From NCBI GenBank assembly GCA_025449115.1, contig JAHLKC010000041.1, positions 186,001 to 250,000 on the forward strand: 64,000 nt of DNA, read 5' to 3'. The position numbers and the translations under genes are program-made. This document shows positions 11,051 to 23,107 of this stretch, piece after piece. This DNA is from Chytridium lagenaria. Taxonomy: Eukaryota; Chytridiomycota; Chytridiomycetes; Chytridiales; Chytridiaceae. Each line of letters opens with the position of its first letter. The stretch's first letter is position 1. The notes under the pieces were generated by a model, which saw only the letters and a list, made by a program, of their open reading frames with translations, had not been told where the DNA came from and searched no databases.

Positions 11051-12714
11051 ATGGAGACGAGATATAACCTGACGGAGCATTCAGAGACGGCAAGTGCAGA
11101 CGATGCCGAGACTTTATTCGTTCGCATCTGAAAGACTTGCCAAGTTCCTTCGACTTTGAACGTGACTGCGGGATGGAGTATTGCTTTGCAAGTAAGATAT
11201 ACGCCAATGCCGCCAATTAAAAGCTCTTTAGATTAATGAATAAGCTCTTTCCTGGGTCGATACGTATGATGAGTTTAACGTCCGAACCATTTAAGCAAAT
11301 GGAGAACATCAGTCGTTTTTTGCATGCATGTGCCACTATGGACATGAAGCCGCATGATATGTTCCAAACAGTAGATTTGTATGAGGGAAAAAACACACAC
11401 CAAGTGAGTAGCAACAATTATACGTATCCTGAGCCTTATTTTCGAGGTTGCGCATTGCTTATTGTGCTTGGCGAAAAAGATGTCAGCAATATTGTTGAGT
11501 CACGGAAGAGGGCAGTCAGCGATCCTTGCCTCCAGCCATCGACGACAACGTTTATACCTGACAAACTTCACATCATTTCATATTTCAAAGGAGATCACGA
11601 CTGTGATGGGCTTTGGTGAATTTCAGGAACTTGTGAGTTTTTCTTAGAACTTTCCTATAACACCTGCAGCATCTCGGGGATGCATAGGCAAAGGCCAATT
11701 CGGATCAGTCTACAAAGCTTTTTGCAAGAGTGCAGGTTTTTTTTCCATGGTGAGTCTCATAAGTTAATGTTGGGCAGGTCGACTTGTAGCAGTCAAAAAG
11801 ATTCCGCTCTCCGGTGGGAAAGAAAGTAACTTAGCCGATGTTTTGGTAGCCAAAACAGCAGTTTAGTTCTGATATTATAGGATGAGGCACAGACCTTAAA
11901 GTTCTGGAGCACCCAAACATAGTAAATACTTCGGCATCTTTTCTGAGGCAAAGCAATCAACATCGTTTTAGAGTACGACGGCAATATACAAATATCTGAT
12001 ACGATAGTTTGCAGAGCTGGGTTCCTTACTTTCAGTCATCCGGCAATACGGGCCCCTTCGTGAAGATCTTGCCAGTTCGCGATTTGTGCCCCAGACTCTA
12101 TCAGGAATAGCCTATCTTCACGCTCATGAAATAATTCATTGCGATTTGAAGGTTTGTTTTCTCACCAAATATCTCACTTAGGTAATCATGGTAATAGTGT
12201 GCCAACATTCTGTTGACGAAGAATGGAGAGATCAAACTATCAGATTTTGGAGTCTCTCGAAGGCTTGGGAAGAACTCGTCTGATGATGTCGTCGGTAACA
12301 CTCTGCAACAATGGGAATCTCTAATTAATTAGGTACTCCGAATTGGATGGCGCCTGAAGTCGTAGAGTTAAGGGGTTTGGCCGGCTTCAGACATATGGTA
12401 TGCGCCTCTTCGACGTTACTAATAAAACCAGGAGTTTGGGATGCTGCATTACTGAGATGTTAACAGGACATCCTCCCTTTCGTGAAATGAACCAAATGGC
12501 TGTTCTTTTTAGTATCGTTGAAGACGCGCATCCACCGCTTCCTATGAATATCTCCCAAGGTAGCACGGTGGTCTTTCATTATCATCTACTCCTACAGAAT
12601 CTTGTAGACTTTCTTCTTCGGTGCTTTGTGAAGGATTACAAGACCCGACCATCCGCATCCGAGCTTTCTACACCACACCTGGTGCATAGGGCGATTTACC
12701 TGATTTACTTGTAA
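11051..12714 (+). CDS. CH-domain protein fused to a Cdc15/SepH-like protein kinase
   Basis: The N-terminal part (11190-11480) reads as a calponin-homology domain of transgelin/IQGAP type: LMNKLFPGSI, FKQMENISRFLHAC, HDMFQTVDLYEGKNTHQ and HCLLCLAKKMSAI. The C-terminal part is a kinase resembling Cdc15/SepH of the septation pathway: IGKGQFGSVYKAF, RLVAVKKIPLSG, LEHPNIVKYFGIF, SLLSVIRQYGPL, IIHCDLK, NILLTKNGEIKLSDFG, VGTPNWMAPEVVEL, SLGCCITEMLTGHPPF. No stop-plus-new-start lies clearly between the halves, so one gene is the simplest reading, but frameshifts and introns (about 11404-11444, 11631-11668, 11734-11777) leave room for two. The HRD motif reads HCD. The start is uncertain: 11051 opens a frame that breaks after 26 codons, and the first ATG in the CH frame is 11236. 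Confidence 0.72.
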
Positions 12715-12760
12715 CGAATCCCTGTGTCATTGTAAATATGTAAAAAAAGGGATTAACATA

Positions 12761-12812
12761 TATATATATATATGTATATATTAATATACAAATCTGCCAT
12801 CTACATATATAT
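12761..12812. repeat. AT dinucleotide-rich tract upstream of MORN2
   Basis: Alternating TA/TG runs (two blocks of 10-20 bases) just before the MORN2 start codon. It could act as a TATA-like promoter element or be a plain microsatellite. Confidence 0.5.
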
Positions 12813-12815
12813 ACA

Positions 12816-13439
12816 ATGGCTGGCGATAGAATGGACTCGAAACGTCCAGCAAAGAGTGCAGACAGGAAACGCTCTGAGTCTGGTGAATAACTTTTTGACT
12901 TAGACATGCTGACAAGAACCAGCTGCCACTCAGGCCAAAACAGGCTCATTCATATTCCCTGATCTTGGACGTTACGGTAAGCTAATCAGACATGATTACC
13001 TCTTCCTGAGCATCTATTACAGAAGGTGGATTTAAAGAAGAGAATGGAACCATTTTCAGGCATGGCCATGGAAAGCAACTTGCAGATACAACGAATTATG
13101 CTGGAGGATGGGACATGGACAAGATGAGCGGCCTACGGTAAAAATATCACGAATCTATTTAAATCTCATAGAATTAAGGACGGATAGAATTTATCACTGG
13201 TGCCAAATATGAAGTAACAGTCAAATGGTATACTTCATGCTTACATGTGTCTAGGGTTTGCTAAAGGACAGCAAATTTCATGGTCAAGGCACATACACAT
13301 GGCCCGACGGATCAATATTTATTGGAGAATGGGAATCCAACAGAATGCATGGAACAGGAAAATATCTTGACGTATCTGGCCAAACGTGATAGGAACTTTC
13401 TTCAAAGGAGCCGCAGAGGGCCTCTGTCCCGAAATGTAA
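12816..13439 (+). CDS. MORN2: MORN repeat protein, MORN2-like
   Basis: Small protein with membrane-occupation-and-recognition-nexus repeats, found in animals in motile cilia and sperm. After a basic N-terminus (MAGDRMDSKRPAKSADRKR) exons give YAGGWDMDKMSGLGRIEF, then ITGAKYEGLLKDSKFHGQG, TYTWPDGSIFIGEWESNRMH and GTGKYLDVSGQTW. The KMSGLGRIE..GA.YEG..KD..FHG.GTY series followed by IGTFFKGAAEGL matches MORN2 closely. Introns lie at about 12882-12915, 12961-13021, 13139-13173 and 13217-13257. One missing G after QT (about 13387) shifts the last exon, which then ends GLCPEM at 13439. Convergent with CFAP69, 66 bp between stops; both are flagellar families. Confidence 0.83.
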
Positions 13440-13505
13440 TTGTTTCACAGCCCCATACGGTGCTCGAAAAAACATCGTTGGAAAAAAGCTTGCTGATCAT
13501 TATTC

Positions 13506-16500
13506 TCATCCTGAAGTTATCAGTTCATGTTTCTGAAGTATTATTGTCACCTCAGCCTTTTTCTTCAGTATCTCCTTTTGCTTATTTTGCACGATTTGAG
13601 ACTTTTCCGTCGTGACAGATTTGGCCGTGAAAATACACTCAATATCAGGAGTCACGGGCCTTATCCCTTCTATGTAAAGCTCATGATCAATTTCGTCCCA
13701 GACCTCGCCAATTTTAAAGTCCAAATACTTTGAAATCTTTATGATCAGTACTATTTTAATATCAAGTGTACCAAGTGAAGCTTGACGTTTTCTTCCGGGG
13801 ACAGGAGGTTTTCCAGATCAGTAAATTCCAGCTTGCAAAACATGGAGTATATTTTGGCCTAACATCTTTAGGGGATTTTGGTATTAATCAAGCTCACCCT
13901 CAGATTTTCTGATATTTCATCAATTGCGTGACCATCCCCATTTCTCAAGGTCCTTTCCTTCTAATCACGCTCAGGTACAGGATTATCTACGACTAGGTAC
14001 CTATTAAGACCAATGAGTGGCGTTTCGATGTTTTGTAGGATGCCCCGATTGCTTGAGGGACTGCGCTATGTTAACACGAGTCTGTCGGACAGATGAAACT
14101 CACCTGCTAGCCGCGACTCCTCTCCGACCCAAAGTCGTATCAAAAGGTTAGCAATTGCCACTTTCCCGTTCAAGGGTGATCTCCATTCAAGAATGTGGTC
14201 CGAGTCTAGGTTCCAAGTTAAACCTTACATCCTACATTATTAACCTTAGGGTTTTCAAGGAGGTCTAGTAAGCATCCTAATACGTGTTTTTGCGTCTGCG
14301 GTCCAATCACGTCGAGAAGATCCAGTAAATGGAAAACACCTAAATTGATTAAAGAAGTTTTTCGGGTTGTTACAAACCATTTAATTGCAGAAGCCTGGTT
14401 TCATTGAGCTGACACCCGCAAACTGCTCCCCATATGCATTCCACAACACTTAGTAAAACCATTTCTTTCTCTTGTGGGTCCGGCGATGTAAACCTAAAAG
14501 CTTTAGAGAGGTTTAATGTTTATTCTCTACGTGAGGAAGGGAACAACAATAGAAACGCCGTTGCTTTCTCCAAAAAGATTCTTATTGGACTTGCATCCTT
14601 GGCATAAAGACGAGCAAGCCAATAATATCGTTTTTGAAACCTCCGGAGAGCTCCCCTTTTCCTCCAGGATACCTGAATGGCATTAAAACAACGTTGAACT
14701 TCGATCAAATTCGAAATCGCTACTTACTAAGGAGCTCTGGGAAATATTAAGTGCTCCAAGTTGCCTTTTATGGCTTGGCCAAGCTCCGACGATATCAATA
14801 GCAATCGAAGTACCTCGATTGTAAGTCCTTTATGTATTCCAAACAGAAGGTGATTTTTCTGCAATACTTTGTCTGCCTCTCGTGCGTACTTCAGAAATTC
14901 CAATATCACATGACTTCCGTTCAAGCTTTGCCATTGAAGCGGGGTTTGGGGAAGAATTTGGCAGAGGAATCCCATAATCTGGGCCAGTTAAATAATTGCT
15001 CTCTAAATGCCACTTAAACCTGATGATGCAACGAAGCCAATTGGAATAGTGAGAGATTATGAGGAGTTGATTTGTTGAAATTGGACACGTTCAAATAACT
15101 CAGTAATGTATCCAGCAATCCCATCTTTCGTTAGAATTGTACACAATGACATCAATACCTCAGTGATTCTGCCAAGAGCCGGTTTGTGTAATAAAAATGC
15201 TTGGGAATCGCAAAAGCAGTCTTTTTAAGTCGAAATCTTCTGCAGCGCGTGACTGTACGCTCTTAAACCGCGAATATGAAAATATGTACCTCCAGAGTAT
15301 CATTATTAGTGTTGACGCTGGCTTCTCTTAAAAGCCGAACGGCGCAATCAATGAAACCACAATCAAGAAAAGTTTGAATCAAGCTAGGATCGGTTTCTAC
15401 GATCAGGATGCTGATAATTAAAATTTCATTTCGGAGCTGCTTTTCCCTAATCAAGCGACTCTTTGCAAAAAGCTCTCAAAAATCTCTTTTAACAGAGTTA
15501 AATCCTATGGGATTAAGTTAAAAATAAAATAAAATTAGAAGAGTCCAAACCGTAGATGTGATGAAACCCATTGCAAAAGAGTTTGACGAAGACGAAAGGA
15601 CATTCCATAGGGTTTCCACACATAGAACATCAAGTATACTCTCCGAATTATTACGTAAGACCTTTAATAGCAATGCAACAGCAGTTGCTAACCATTGTTA
15701 AAATATTGAGCTAAAAATCGCATATCGCTATACCTTCTATCATTCTACTACAACATGCCTCTAAGACAGATATTCTACGTAAAGTTCGAAGCACGGGAAG
15801 TGTACATTCGGTTTTGATGTTTTTCTCAAGAGCCTTTACTAGGCCTGACGCAAGATTACTACTCAAAGTATTAATTGGGCATAGCTATGTACAAAACCTC
15901 GTTTCGATAGCTCGAAGAAATATCTTCTGACTGGATATATGTCTGACCGTTATCGAGTCTCCATTTTCTAAGAGATCGTCACCGAGAAGGTTGAAGAACA
16001 GCTGTTTGTATTAGAAGTATCTTCAGTAAATATCAAACCTTTGCAACTCCGCAAACGATATCTCGATAATCCAGAACAAGAAATGGGCAAAGGCTTTGAA
16101 CAAAAGATGTCATCGTTTCATAGGTATTCGACTTATCGTCATTAGATTCTCTCCAATTAAAGCTGAGTTGTTAGAGTACGCTCTTCTTCTTTTGAATTAT
16201 TACCTGCACACTTCGAATAATTCCACCGTTGGGGTTATAAGTTCTTTTGCGCCGTCATCCAACTTTATCTTTATGAGATCCAATACTTTTGTCAAAGAGC
16301 TTAAATCTCGATCCTGCTAATAATGTTAATGTATACCCTAAATGCATAATATCCAAACCTTCCCCTTTCTGATTGCCGTTGCCAGCTTTGTAATGACAAC
16401 GGCTTGACGATCGTACATTGTCGACGTATGCCGCCCGGTGAAGAGCTTAAATATCTATATTTAGAAGCATGAGTTTTCAACGCTGAAATAGTAAGTGTTG

Positions 16501-16554
16501 CCAAACTTTATCAAAGTCCATATCGCTCGACGTAACCTTCACCATCTCCTCCAT
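13506..16554 (-). CDS. CFAP69: CFAP69, armadillo-like flagellar protein
   Basis: Orthologue of cilia- and flagella-associated protein 69, an ARM-type helical repeat protein of the axoneme needed for sperm flagella in mammals. Two segments support the name: EKQLRNEILIISILIVETDP (15400-15454), matching the family's RQLRNDILVITTIIA, and the C-terminal block LDFKIGEVWDEIDHELYIEG followed by IRPVTPD (13600-13735), matching DFKIGEIWNEIYEEI...RPVTTDKKA. Between them are leucine-rich helices such as HVILEFLKYAREADKVLQ and LTIEVLRLLLISS. Coding capacity of about 800 residues is a little short of the roughly 940 in mammals, mainly at the N-terminus. About 15 short introns and several frameshifts are needed. 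Start chosen at 16554 (MEEMVKVTSSDMDFDKVW). It may include further upstream exons. Confidence 0.85.
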
Positions 16555-16617
16555 TAAACGAGGGCATTAACATTTCACGCTGCATGGATGAAGTGATGGG
16601 TTTGTCAAGTTGTGACA

Positions 16618-16651
16618 ATTTTATTTATTTATTTATTTATTTATTTATTTT
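16618..16651. repeat. Tetranucleotide microsatellite (TTTA on plus, TAAA on minus)
   Basis: About nine tandem TTTA units. On the minus strand the first unit supplies the TAA stop codon of the LysRS gene, and the rest forms its immediate 3' untranslated region. Confidence 0.9.
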
Positions 16652-18679
16652 AAGATGGGGAATGGAATCACATCACGAATGCGTCTGCAACCTGTGAAGA
16701 ACATGCAGAGTCTATCGACGCCAAGACCCCAGCCTGCAGTAGGCGGTAGGCCATACTCCAAAGCAGTACAAAAAGATTCGTCCATGGGATGTGCTTCCAC
16801 GTCACCAGCAGTACGGTCCTAGCTAAGTAAAACAGGTGTGACAGCAAGACGACCAAACCTTGACTTGATTCTGGAATTTCGATCTCTGCAGTAAAGGATT
16901 GTTCAATTCACTGTAAGCATTCACTATCTCCTTTCCCCCAATAAATAACTCGAATCGTTCGGATACTCCCTATATAGATCAGATTCGGCGGTGTACTGAT
17001 CACAAACCGGCGAATCGCCATCCTTTGCCAAAGGTGACATGATGGAAGGATGGCCAAAAAGAAATGTAGGGGATACGCAATCTGGTTCTATGAATTCCGA
17101 AATTAGTCTGTCTAACAGCCTTGGTATAGTCTTTGGCCCGGGGCAAGGAATACAGCGCTCTGAGCATATTTCCAGGAGACGCCTTACAATATCTACAATA
17201 GAGGTTGGCTTTGTCAGAGTGTTATCTTCACCTTCCTCAGGTCCTGTAAAATCAGGAAGCTTCAATTCTAATCGAGCTTCGAGTGTCGGCAAAATATCGA
17301 TACGTTTAAACGGGAGGTCTAAATCAATTTCCGTGCCGTCACCACTAAAGCCTCCAGGCATTTTGACTTTTGTTGTTCCCAGTACTTTCAAACTGATACT
17401 TCTTAGCAAATCCTCGGTAATGGCAACCATATCGTCAATCGTCGCGTATGCTTGATAAAATTCACAGGTCGTGAATTCGGGATTGTGGAAAGGATCAAGG
17501 CCTTAATAAATCAACCAGCATACAATGCTTGAAGTCATACCCTCGTTACGAAATTGCTTCCCAATCTCAAAAACTTTATCGAGGCCTCCAATAACGAGTT
17601 TCTGCTTTGTAAGGATATGTGATTAAAATAAAAGCGAACCTTCAAATATATCTCTGGCGATATTCTCATCTCCAGCTTCATTTCATTTGCATTCATGACA
17701 GTGGAAAAAGGTCGTGCATTTGCACCGCCTGCCTGGGATGCAAGAATGGGAGTCTCCACTTCTATAAATTCTCTAGAATTCAGGAATTCACGTATTGTGC
17801 TTATGATCTGACCATAATTTAGTCAAATAAACCGAAGCATCAAAAGATAACCTTTGACCTAACTTTTATCGTATCTATAGAATGCTTGTTAACGATCATA
17901 TCGAGATATCTCTGTCGCGATCGAGTTTCCTGTACTTGCTTAATGAATAATATTCAATTTTATACAAACAGAATCAGAAAGGACGTTAGGGAGCCGGTGT
18001 AGGCAAGGCGCGAGCATTGAGAAGGATTTCGCAAAGATGCTTAACTGTCCAGAAGGCGTTTTCCCTGGAAATCCCTGGACATCTATTCCAGACTATTTAG
18101 CACTTGTTTATACAATGAAGTTCACCCACGTATAACGTCGCCTATAGATATTTGCGGAGATGCCTGGAATGTCTCTGGACCCATCATAGAAGACTTTAGA
18201 ACGGCCTGTAGCTTCGTATTGTTTCTTTCAATATCAAGAAAAACAAGCTTCTTGCCAGCATCACGACGGGAAACAACTCGTCCTTAGATTGTAAGAAAAT
18301 ATTATTCAGTACTTCAGTCCACCCGCCACATCAACTGATTGATCATCTATAATCTCATTCGGTTTCAAAGTTTCTTCAAACTTTGCAAAAGACTTTGAAT
18401 CCAGAAGTTGTTTTTTTCTATAATTCGGCCAGGGGTTTACATTGAGTCTTCGGAGCTCTTTGAGACGCCATTGCAGGAATTCCTGTTCTGTGGGAAGGCT
18501 TTCGTAGTGTAGAAGTAGCGAGAGATCTGCGCAGAATTCGTTGCATTTCTGAGATTGTTCACAAAATACAGGGTGAAGAGGCCCAAATCAACATTAGCAC
18601 AGTTGGTTGGCCTTTGCAGCCAGCTCAAGAAGGCAACTCTATGGAGCTCGATTCTCATGATGTGGTTGAGGATCTGCAT
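16645..18679 (-). CDS. MSK1: Lysyl-tRNA synthetase, mitochondrial type
   Basis: Class IIb aminoacyl-tRNA synthetase charging tRNA-Lys. Seen: an N-terminal Arg/Ser-rich stretch ([26 protein letters not shown]) that looks like a mitochondrial presequence, [38 protein letters not shown] (anticodon-binding OB fold), motif 2-side [20 protein letters not shown] and [43 protein letters not shown], and motif 3 [20 protein letters not shown]. It ends [11 protein letters not shown] inside a microsatellite. The largest uninterrupted exon is 16924-17430; a frameshift follows SPLAK. The tail lacks the long extension of animal cytosolic enzymes. Two in-frame ATGs (18679, 18658) are possible starts. Divergent from VID21. 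Confidence 0.92.
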
Positions 18680-18771
18680 TGAATTAAGGCTAAGTTTAAG
18701 TAGGTAATCGACATCCGGGAGAAAGCGGTGAAGGAGAAGGAAGCCGAGTTATGGTGATTACCACTGGATAT
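18680..18771. promoter_or_regulatory. Divergent promoter LysRS / VID21
   Basis: Only 92 bp separate the two start codons on opposite strands, so both promoters must overlap here. Inferred from geometry. Confidence 0.4.
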
Positions 18772-21700
18772 GATCTCTTACCAACTTGCTTATACTCGAT
18801 TCAGCCAGCTTCGCCTTGACCGCCTATTATTCCTGCAAGAGCTCTTCCAAAGTGCGCATTTCGATAAAACAGCAACACCCGCTTTTGCGGAAAAGATGGC
18901 GGCATTTATCGAAGAGAACAGCTTCCCAGAGTAACTACTTCATCTTTTAAATGACTGAATCTTTAAAAGGAATTACACTGAGATTCCTACATTCAACTTT
19001 TCATTGAATGTGGATGTCCACTTTATTCCCAAAGAAGGTCCGGACGAAGAGACAGGAGAAGAGGCTACAGCCGAGAAAAGCATAGCTGTTGAAGAGGAAG
19101 CAACTTCTACGGCCGTTTCTTATCCGGAATCTGAAATTGAAGAAGATGCGCACGACGAAATTACCAAAGAGAAGGAAGAAGAGGTTTTGGAGAACAAACT
19201 TCAGGATTCTCCAACTTCGTCGGAAACAGATGAATTCCATGACAGCAAGGATCGAATGGAGTTGGACGAGGATGCCTTTGCACCAGAAGATTCTGTTGAA
19301 AACAACGTCGAAAATTTGGATATCGCATTGGAGCCTCCTAAGAGTGTCGTGTTGGAGAATTCATCTGAACAGGTCACGAGCCTCGAAATGAAAAATGCGC
19401 CAGAAGCTGGTGACAGTTCTACGAATGGAATGGCGATAATAGATGCTGATGTGCCAAGCGATAGTATTTCCGCAACAGCTAATATTGCCGTCAAGCCTAC
19501 AGCAAGTAATCCGGAAGCCCAACCTGTATCGAAAGAAAACGAGTCCGAAATAACTCGGTCAATAATGGCACAGAATTCGCAAGTTTCTGGGGAGCACCCT
19601 CGGCCTGAGCATGATGAATCAATAGAACCATCTCACAAGAAGAAGAGAATCCTGCCCCCGATTGAACGTATGGTCACTCGGGGTGTCACAGCCAAGCTTA
19701 CACGCAGCCCAGAGGTAAGTTGCACGCGTTACTGGTGGCATTAATACATATACGTAGAAGCCACGGTCTTGTGGGCCAAAAACTGTCGAATCCTATTCCT
19801 TTTCGAGTGTTCATTCATCTCCGAAACGAAATGAGATTAGAAGACCCCGACGACAGAATGAATCGCCTTTTGAGAATATACCCGAAGAGATTCAAGGATA
19901 TTATCTATACGCTTGGCAGGGCAGAGCCGTTAATCAGCCTCTATCGAAATGTTTAAACACTGCAAATAAGGCGGTTTTTACAAAAGACTGGCTGGTAAGA
20001 TATCTAAAGTCAAAATGATAGTTTTAATCTTATGTTTTCAAGCTTGCACGAGAAGAAGCTAAGCAGGTCAAAGTCTTGAAACGGGTTGAAGAAATGAAAG
20101 CAAACAACGAATGGAGTTTGCGTCAAATAAAAGCAGATCCTGGCCCGAAACGGAAAAAAACTCATTGGGACTATCTTTTGGAGGAAATGGTATTTTTTAA
20201 TTCCATTTTGCGCTGATAAATATAACCATATTATTTAAAACGGAGGATGGTCACTAAACTATTTCCAAATATTGATTAGAAATGGATGCGTCAAGACTTT
20301 AAGCAAGAGAGGAAGTGGAAGATAGCTATGGCGTATATGGTAGCTCATTGGATTTTGGATTGGCATTACGCTGAAGACAAGTCTGATGTATGCGTAAAGG
20401 TAAGTTCTTTTGTATCATGGCAATAATGATTTTCTAAAAATTTTGTCTCCTTAATTAGGTCAGAGAAATACTCGTGAGGGATAAACCTCTCACTCCTAAG
20501 AGGTGGATGCGCGTATGTTCGAACAGATGCCTGTAGAAGGTCAAGCAGAACAAATGGAAGTTGATACTCTCGAAACAGTAGTAATAACAACGGAAGCCTC
20601 TCTGCAGAAGCAAGATGACGAGGCTAACGCTATGCAGCTCGAAGACGCCATCAAGCTAGAAAACACAGACGAACAAGCGACGAATGCCGTTGATCTTCAA
20701 CTTATCCCTGCACCAAAGGAGTTAACCCCCGAGGAGACTCAACGGATCCTGGAACAACGACAGGAGCCTAGGATTGAACTTGATATACATTCTTTTGTCT
20801 ATTACCTTATTCAAGGTGCTTCTTTGACTGATTGGGACATTGGAAACGCCTATGGACCGCCAAGATTTCATGACGAGGCCGTTGTCCCTGTGTTTCGTCC
20901 GCCGATGTTGCCCGTCACAAATTTTATGTATGATAAAGCCATGTTTAAAGACTACGAGAAGTGGGATGAGTGGGGACGTCTTAAGGAGGAATTTCAGGAT
21001 GATGTTGGGGATTCATGTGAGACGATTGAAACTGCCGGTTCAAACTGTATGTTTGTTGAAACTGTGATCTTATTAACACGTCCGTCAGCTCTGTTTAAAT
21101 TACAAGATACTCATGTTGGAGCAGATAGCTCGGACGAAGAAGAAATACCAGCTCCTAAGGCTACCCTTACAGCACCAGATGATTCCTCATCAAAAACTGG
21201 CGCGTGGTCGGCTGAAGAAGATGAATTACTTCAGACAATGGCAAAGGAAAACATCCTTCAATTGGAGCTACATCAGTGAGCATTTGTTCAGCCTCCGGCT
21301 CGGAACTTCAGAACGACGATCTGAATGGGATTGCTATAACCGTTTTCGGGCACAAGCGATGAGAAGGCTCGGGATAAGTCGGCGCAAGCTGATCCTTTAA
21401 AAGCGATTAAATTGAAGAGCAGGACTACAACGAAGCATGATACGACCAAACGCATGGGGAAATTTCTCTCTGCTTTTGAACTAATTTTGAAAAAGGCTAA
21501 GCAGAGGCCCGAGAAGATTCCGAGATGTATGTTAATGTGATATGTGATGGGGTTGCTGATGTAATTATTACAGCTCAAAGCCAACAACCACCTAAAAAGG
21601 TGTCTCTTATTGCACATGATACGCATAAGCAGATGCAGGAGAACGCGGGGGTGAAGCTTACGTCTGAGCCGTTGAATCCAATTGAGCTTTCGATGATCAA

Positions 21701-23107
21701 AGAGCGGCGCGAACGCGAGCTTTTTCAACAGCAGAATGCAAGACTCTTTCCTCATCCTCGTGGAATGGTAGTGTGATATCCCTTTTTTTTTCGCGATCAA
21801 TTGCCACGGGCTTTTAACACTTTGATACCCAGGCTATGCTCCCAGGGCGTCCTCAATTCGGACTAGCGGGCGCACAACATCCAAATGCACCCATGGGTGC
21901 TCACCAGTACAACCAATTCCGACCTATGATGCGGCCACCCATACCCGGTCAAGCAGGTCCCACCGGTGCTACGCAAGGTGTACCTCTCCGGCCTATGGGT
22001 GGAGCTCCTTCACCTCAACAGCTACCTCCGAATGCGGGACAAACAGTAGGAGGTAATCAGATGGCGGCTGCAATGGCCGCGGTTGCTGCCGCAAATAACC
22101 CTGCGAATATGATGAACGCACAGAGAATTGTGCAGGGCCAACAGGGGGCCGGAGGTGGAAATCTTACACCGGAGCAAGTACAGATGTTGAATGCGCGGAG
22201 GAGTGCGCTCAATTATGCAGCGGCACTTCAAGGGCAGAGTACGTCAATTAAGATATAGTGTTTAAAGTGAAAAGGTTACTAAAGTCTTGGTCACATTTAC
22301 AGGCAACCTTAATGCTCTTGCACTTGCCAATATGCAACAGCTTCCAGCAAACCTTCGCGCGCAGATCAATGCGGCCCAACTTGCAGCTGCGGCGAATGGT
22401 CGGCCACCAAACTTTAACATGCCCGCTGGAAATATGCCAAGCCCTGGGAGACCAGCGAGTCTTCAAGAGATGCAGGCGTTTTTAGCGATGCAGAATGGAC
22501 AGCAGCAGAAGTTGTCACAGGTGATCACTTCAAGTTTTTTAGTTTTTATCGCGAGTTTGAAGTTGACGAGAGTTTTTAGGAACAACTTCAACGACATATG
22601 CTCCTTCTACAACAGCAGCACCAACAGCAGCAAGCACAACAACAGCAACAACAGCAGCAAACAACAAAACAGGCACAACAGCAACAACAACAGCAACAGC
22701 AACAACAACAGCAACAAGCCCAACAAGTCCAACAACAGCAACAAGCCATCCTAACCGCTGCCGGTCTCGGCACAAACCCCAACGGTACCCCGTCCCCCGC
22801 ATGCCGCCCAGCGGTCTCATCCTTAATGCCACCCCACAACCAAGTCAATCCCGCACATGTCCCACCAACTCCCCAACTCCCCCACACCCAATCCTTTGCC
22901 CAACACCAACAGCAAGCTGCCTTTGCCGCCGTCCAGCAACAAATGATGAACGCAGCCGTGGCGGCAGGTACATCCCCGAATCTACTGCCGGCGCAATTGC
23001 AGATGTTGCAGCAGCAGAGAATGCAACAGCACATGGCGCGGCCGCGCAGCAGCAGCAGCAGCAGAGACCGACACCGTCACCGGCTTTGGGGCTGGGATGA
23101 TGGTTAA
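18772..23107 (+). CDS. VID21: VID21/EAF1-like NuA4 scaffold (HSA and SANT domains, poly-Gln tail)
   Basis: Scaffold of the NuA4 histone acetyltransferase complex in the nucleus. The N-terminus FSQLRLDRLLFLQELFQSAH is followed by an acidic, low-complexity exon (19004-19711). The HSA domain reads LAREEAKQVKVLKRVEEMKA, THWDYLLEEM (splice) KWMRQDFKQERKWKIAMAYM. After a second acidic region comes a SANT/Myb domain: GAWSAEEDELLQTMAKE, NWSYISEHLFSLRLGTSERR, WDCYNRF. Then KERRERELFQQQNARLFPHP, an Ala/Pro/Gln-rich part and a poly-Gln block (22600-22755) with a second Gln/Ser run near 23050. Domain order and the glutamine tail fit fungal Eaf1/Vid21 rather than a SWI/SNF ATPase (no helicase domain). Introns include 19712-19757, 20399-20458 and about 22241-22302. 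Stop at 23105-23107 is one of two possible frames. About 1,150 residues. Confidence 0.87.
22598..22755 (+). repeat. CAA/CAG trinucleotide tract coding poly-glutamine
   Basis: Mixed CAA and CAG codons in one exon of VID21, giving several runs of up to about 14 Gln broken by Ala, Thr, Lys and Val. The mix of codons suggests an older, partly stabilised repeat. The antisense frame reads as poly-Cys and is a shadow. Confidence 0.9.

Noticed and set aside
22588..23034. Cys-rich minus-strand frame
   Set aside because: It is the antisense of the CAG/CAA poly-glutamine tract of VID21.
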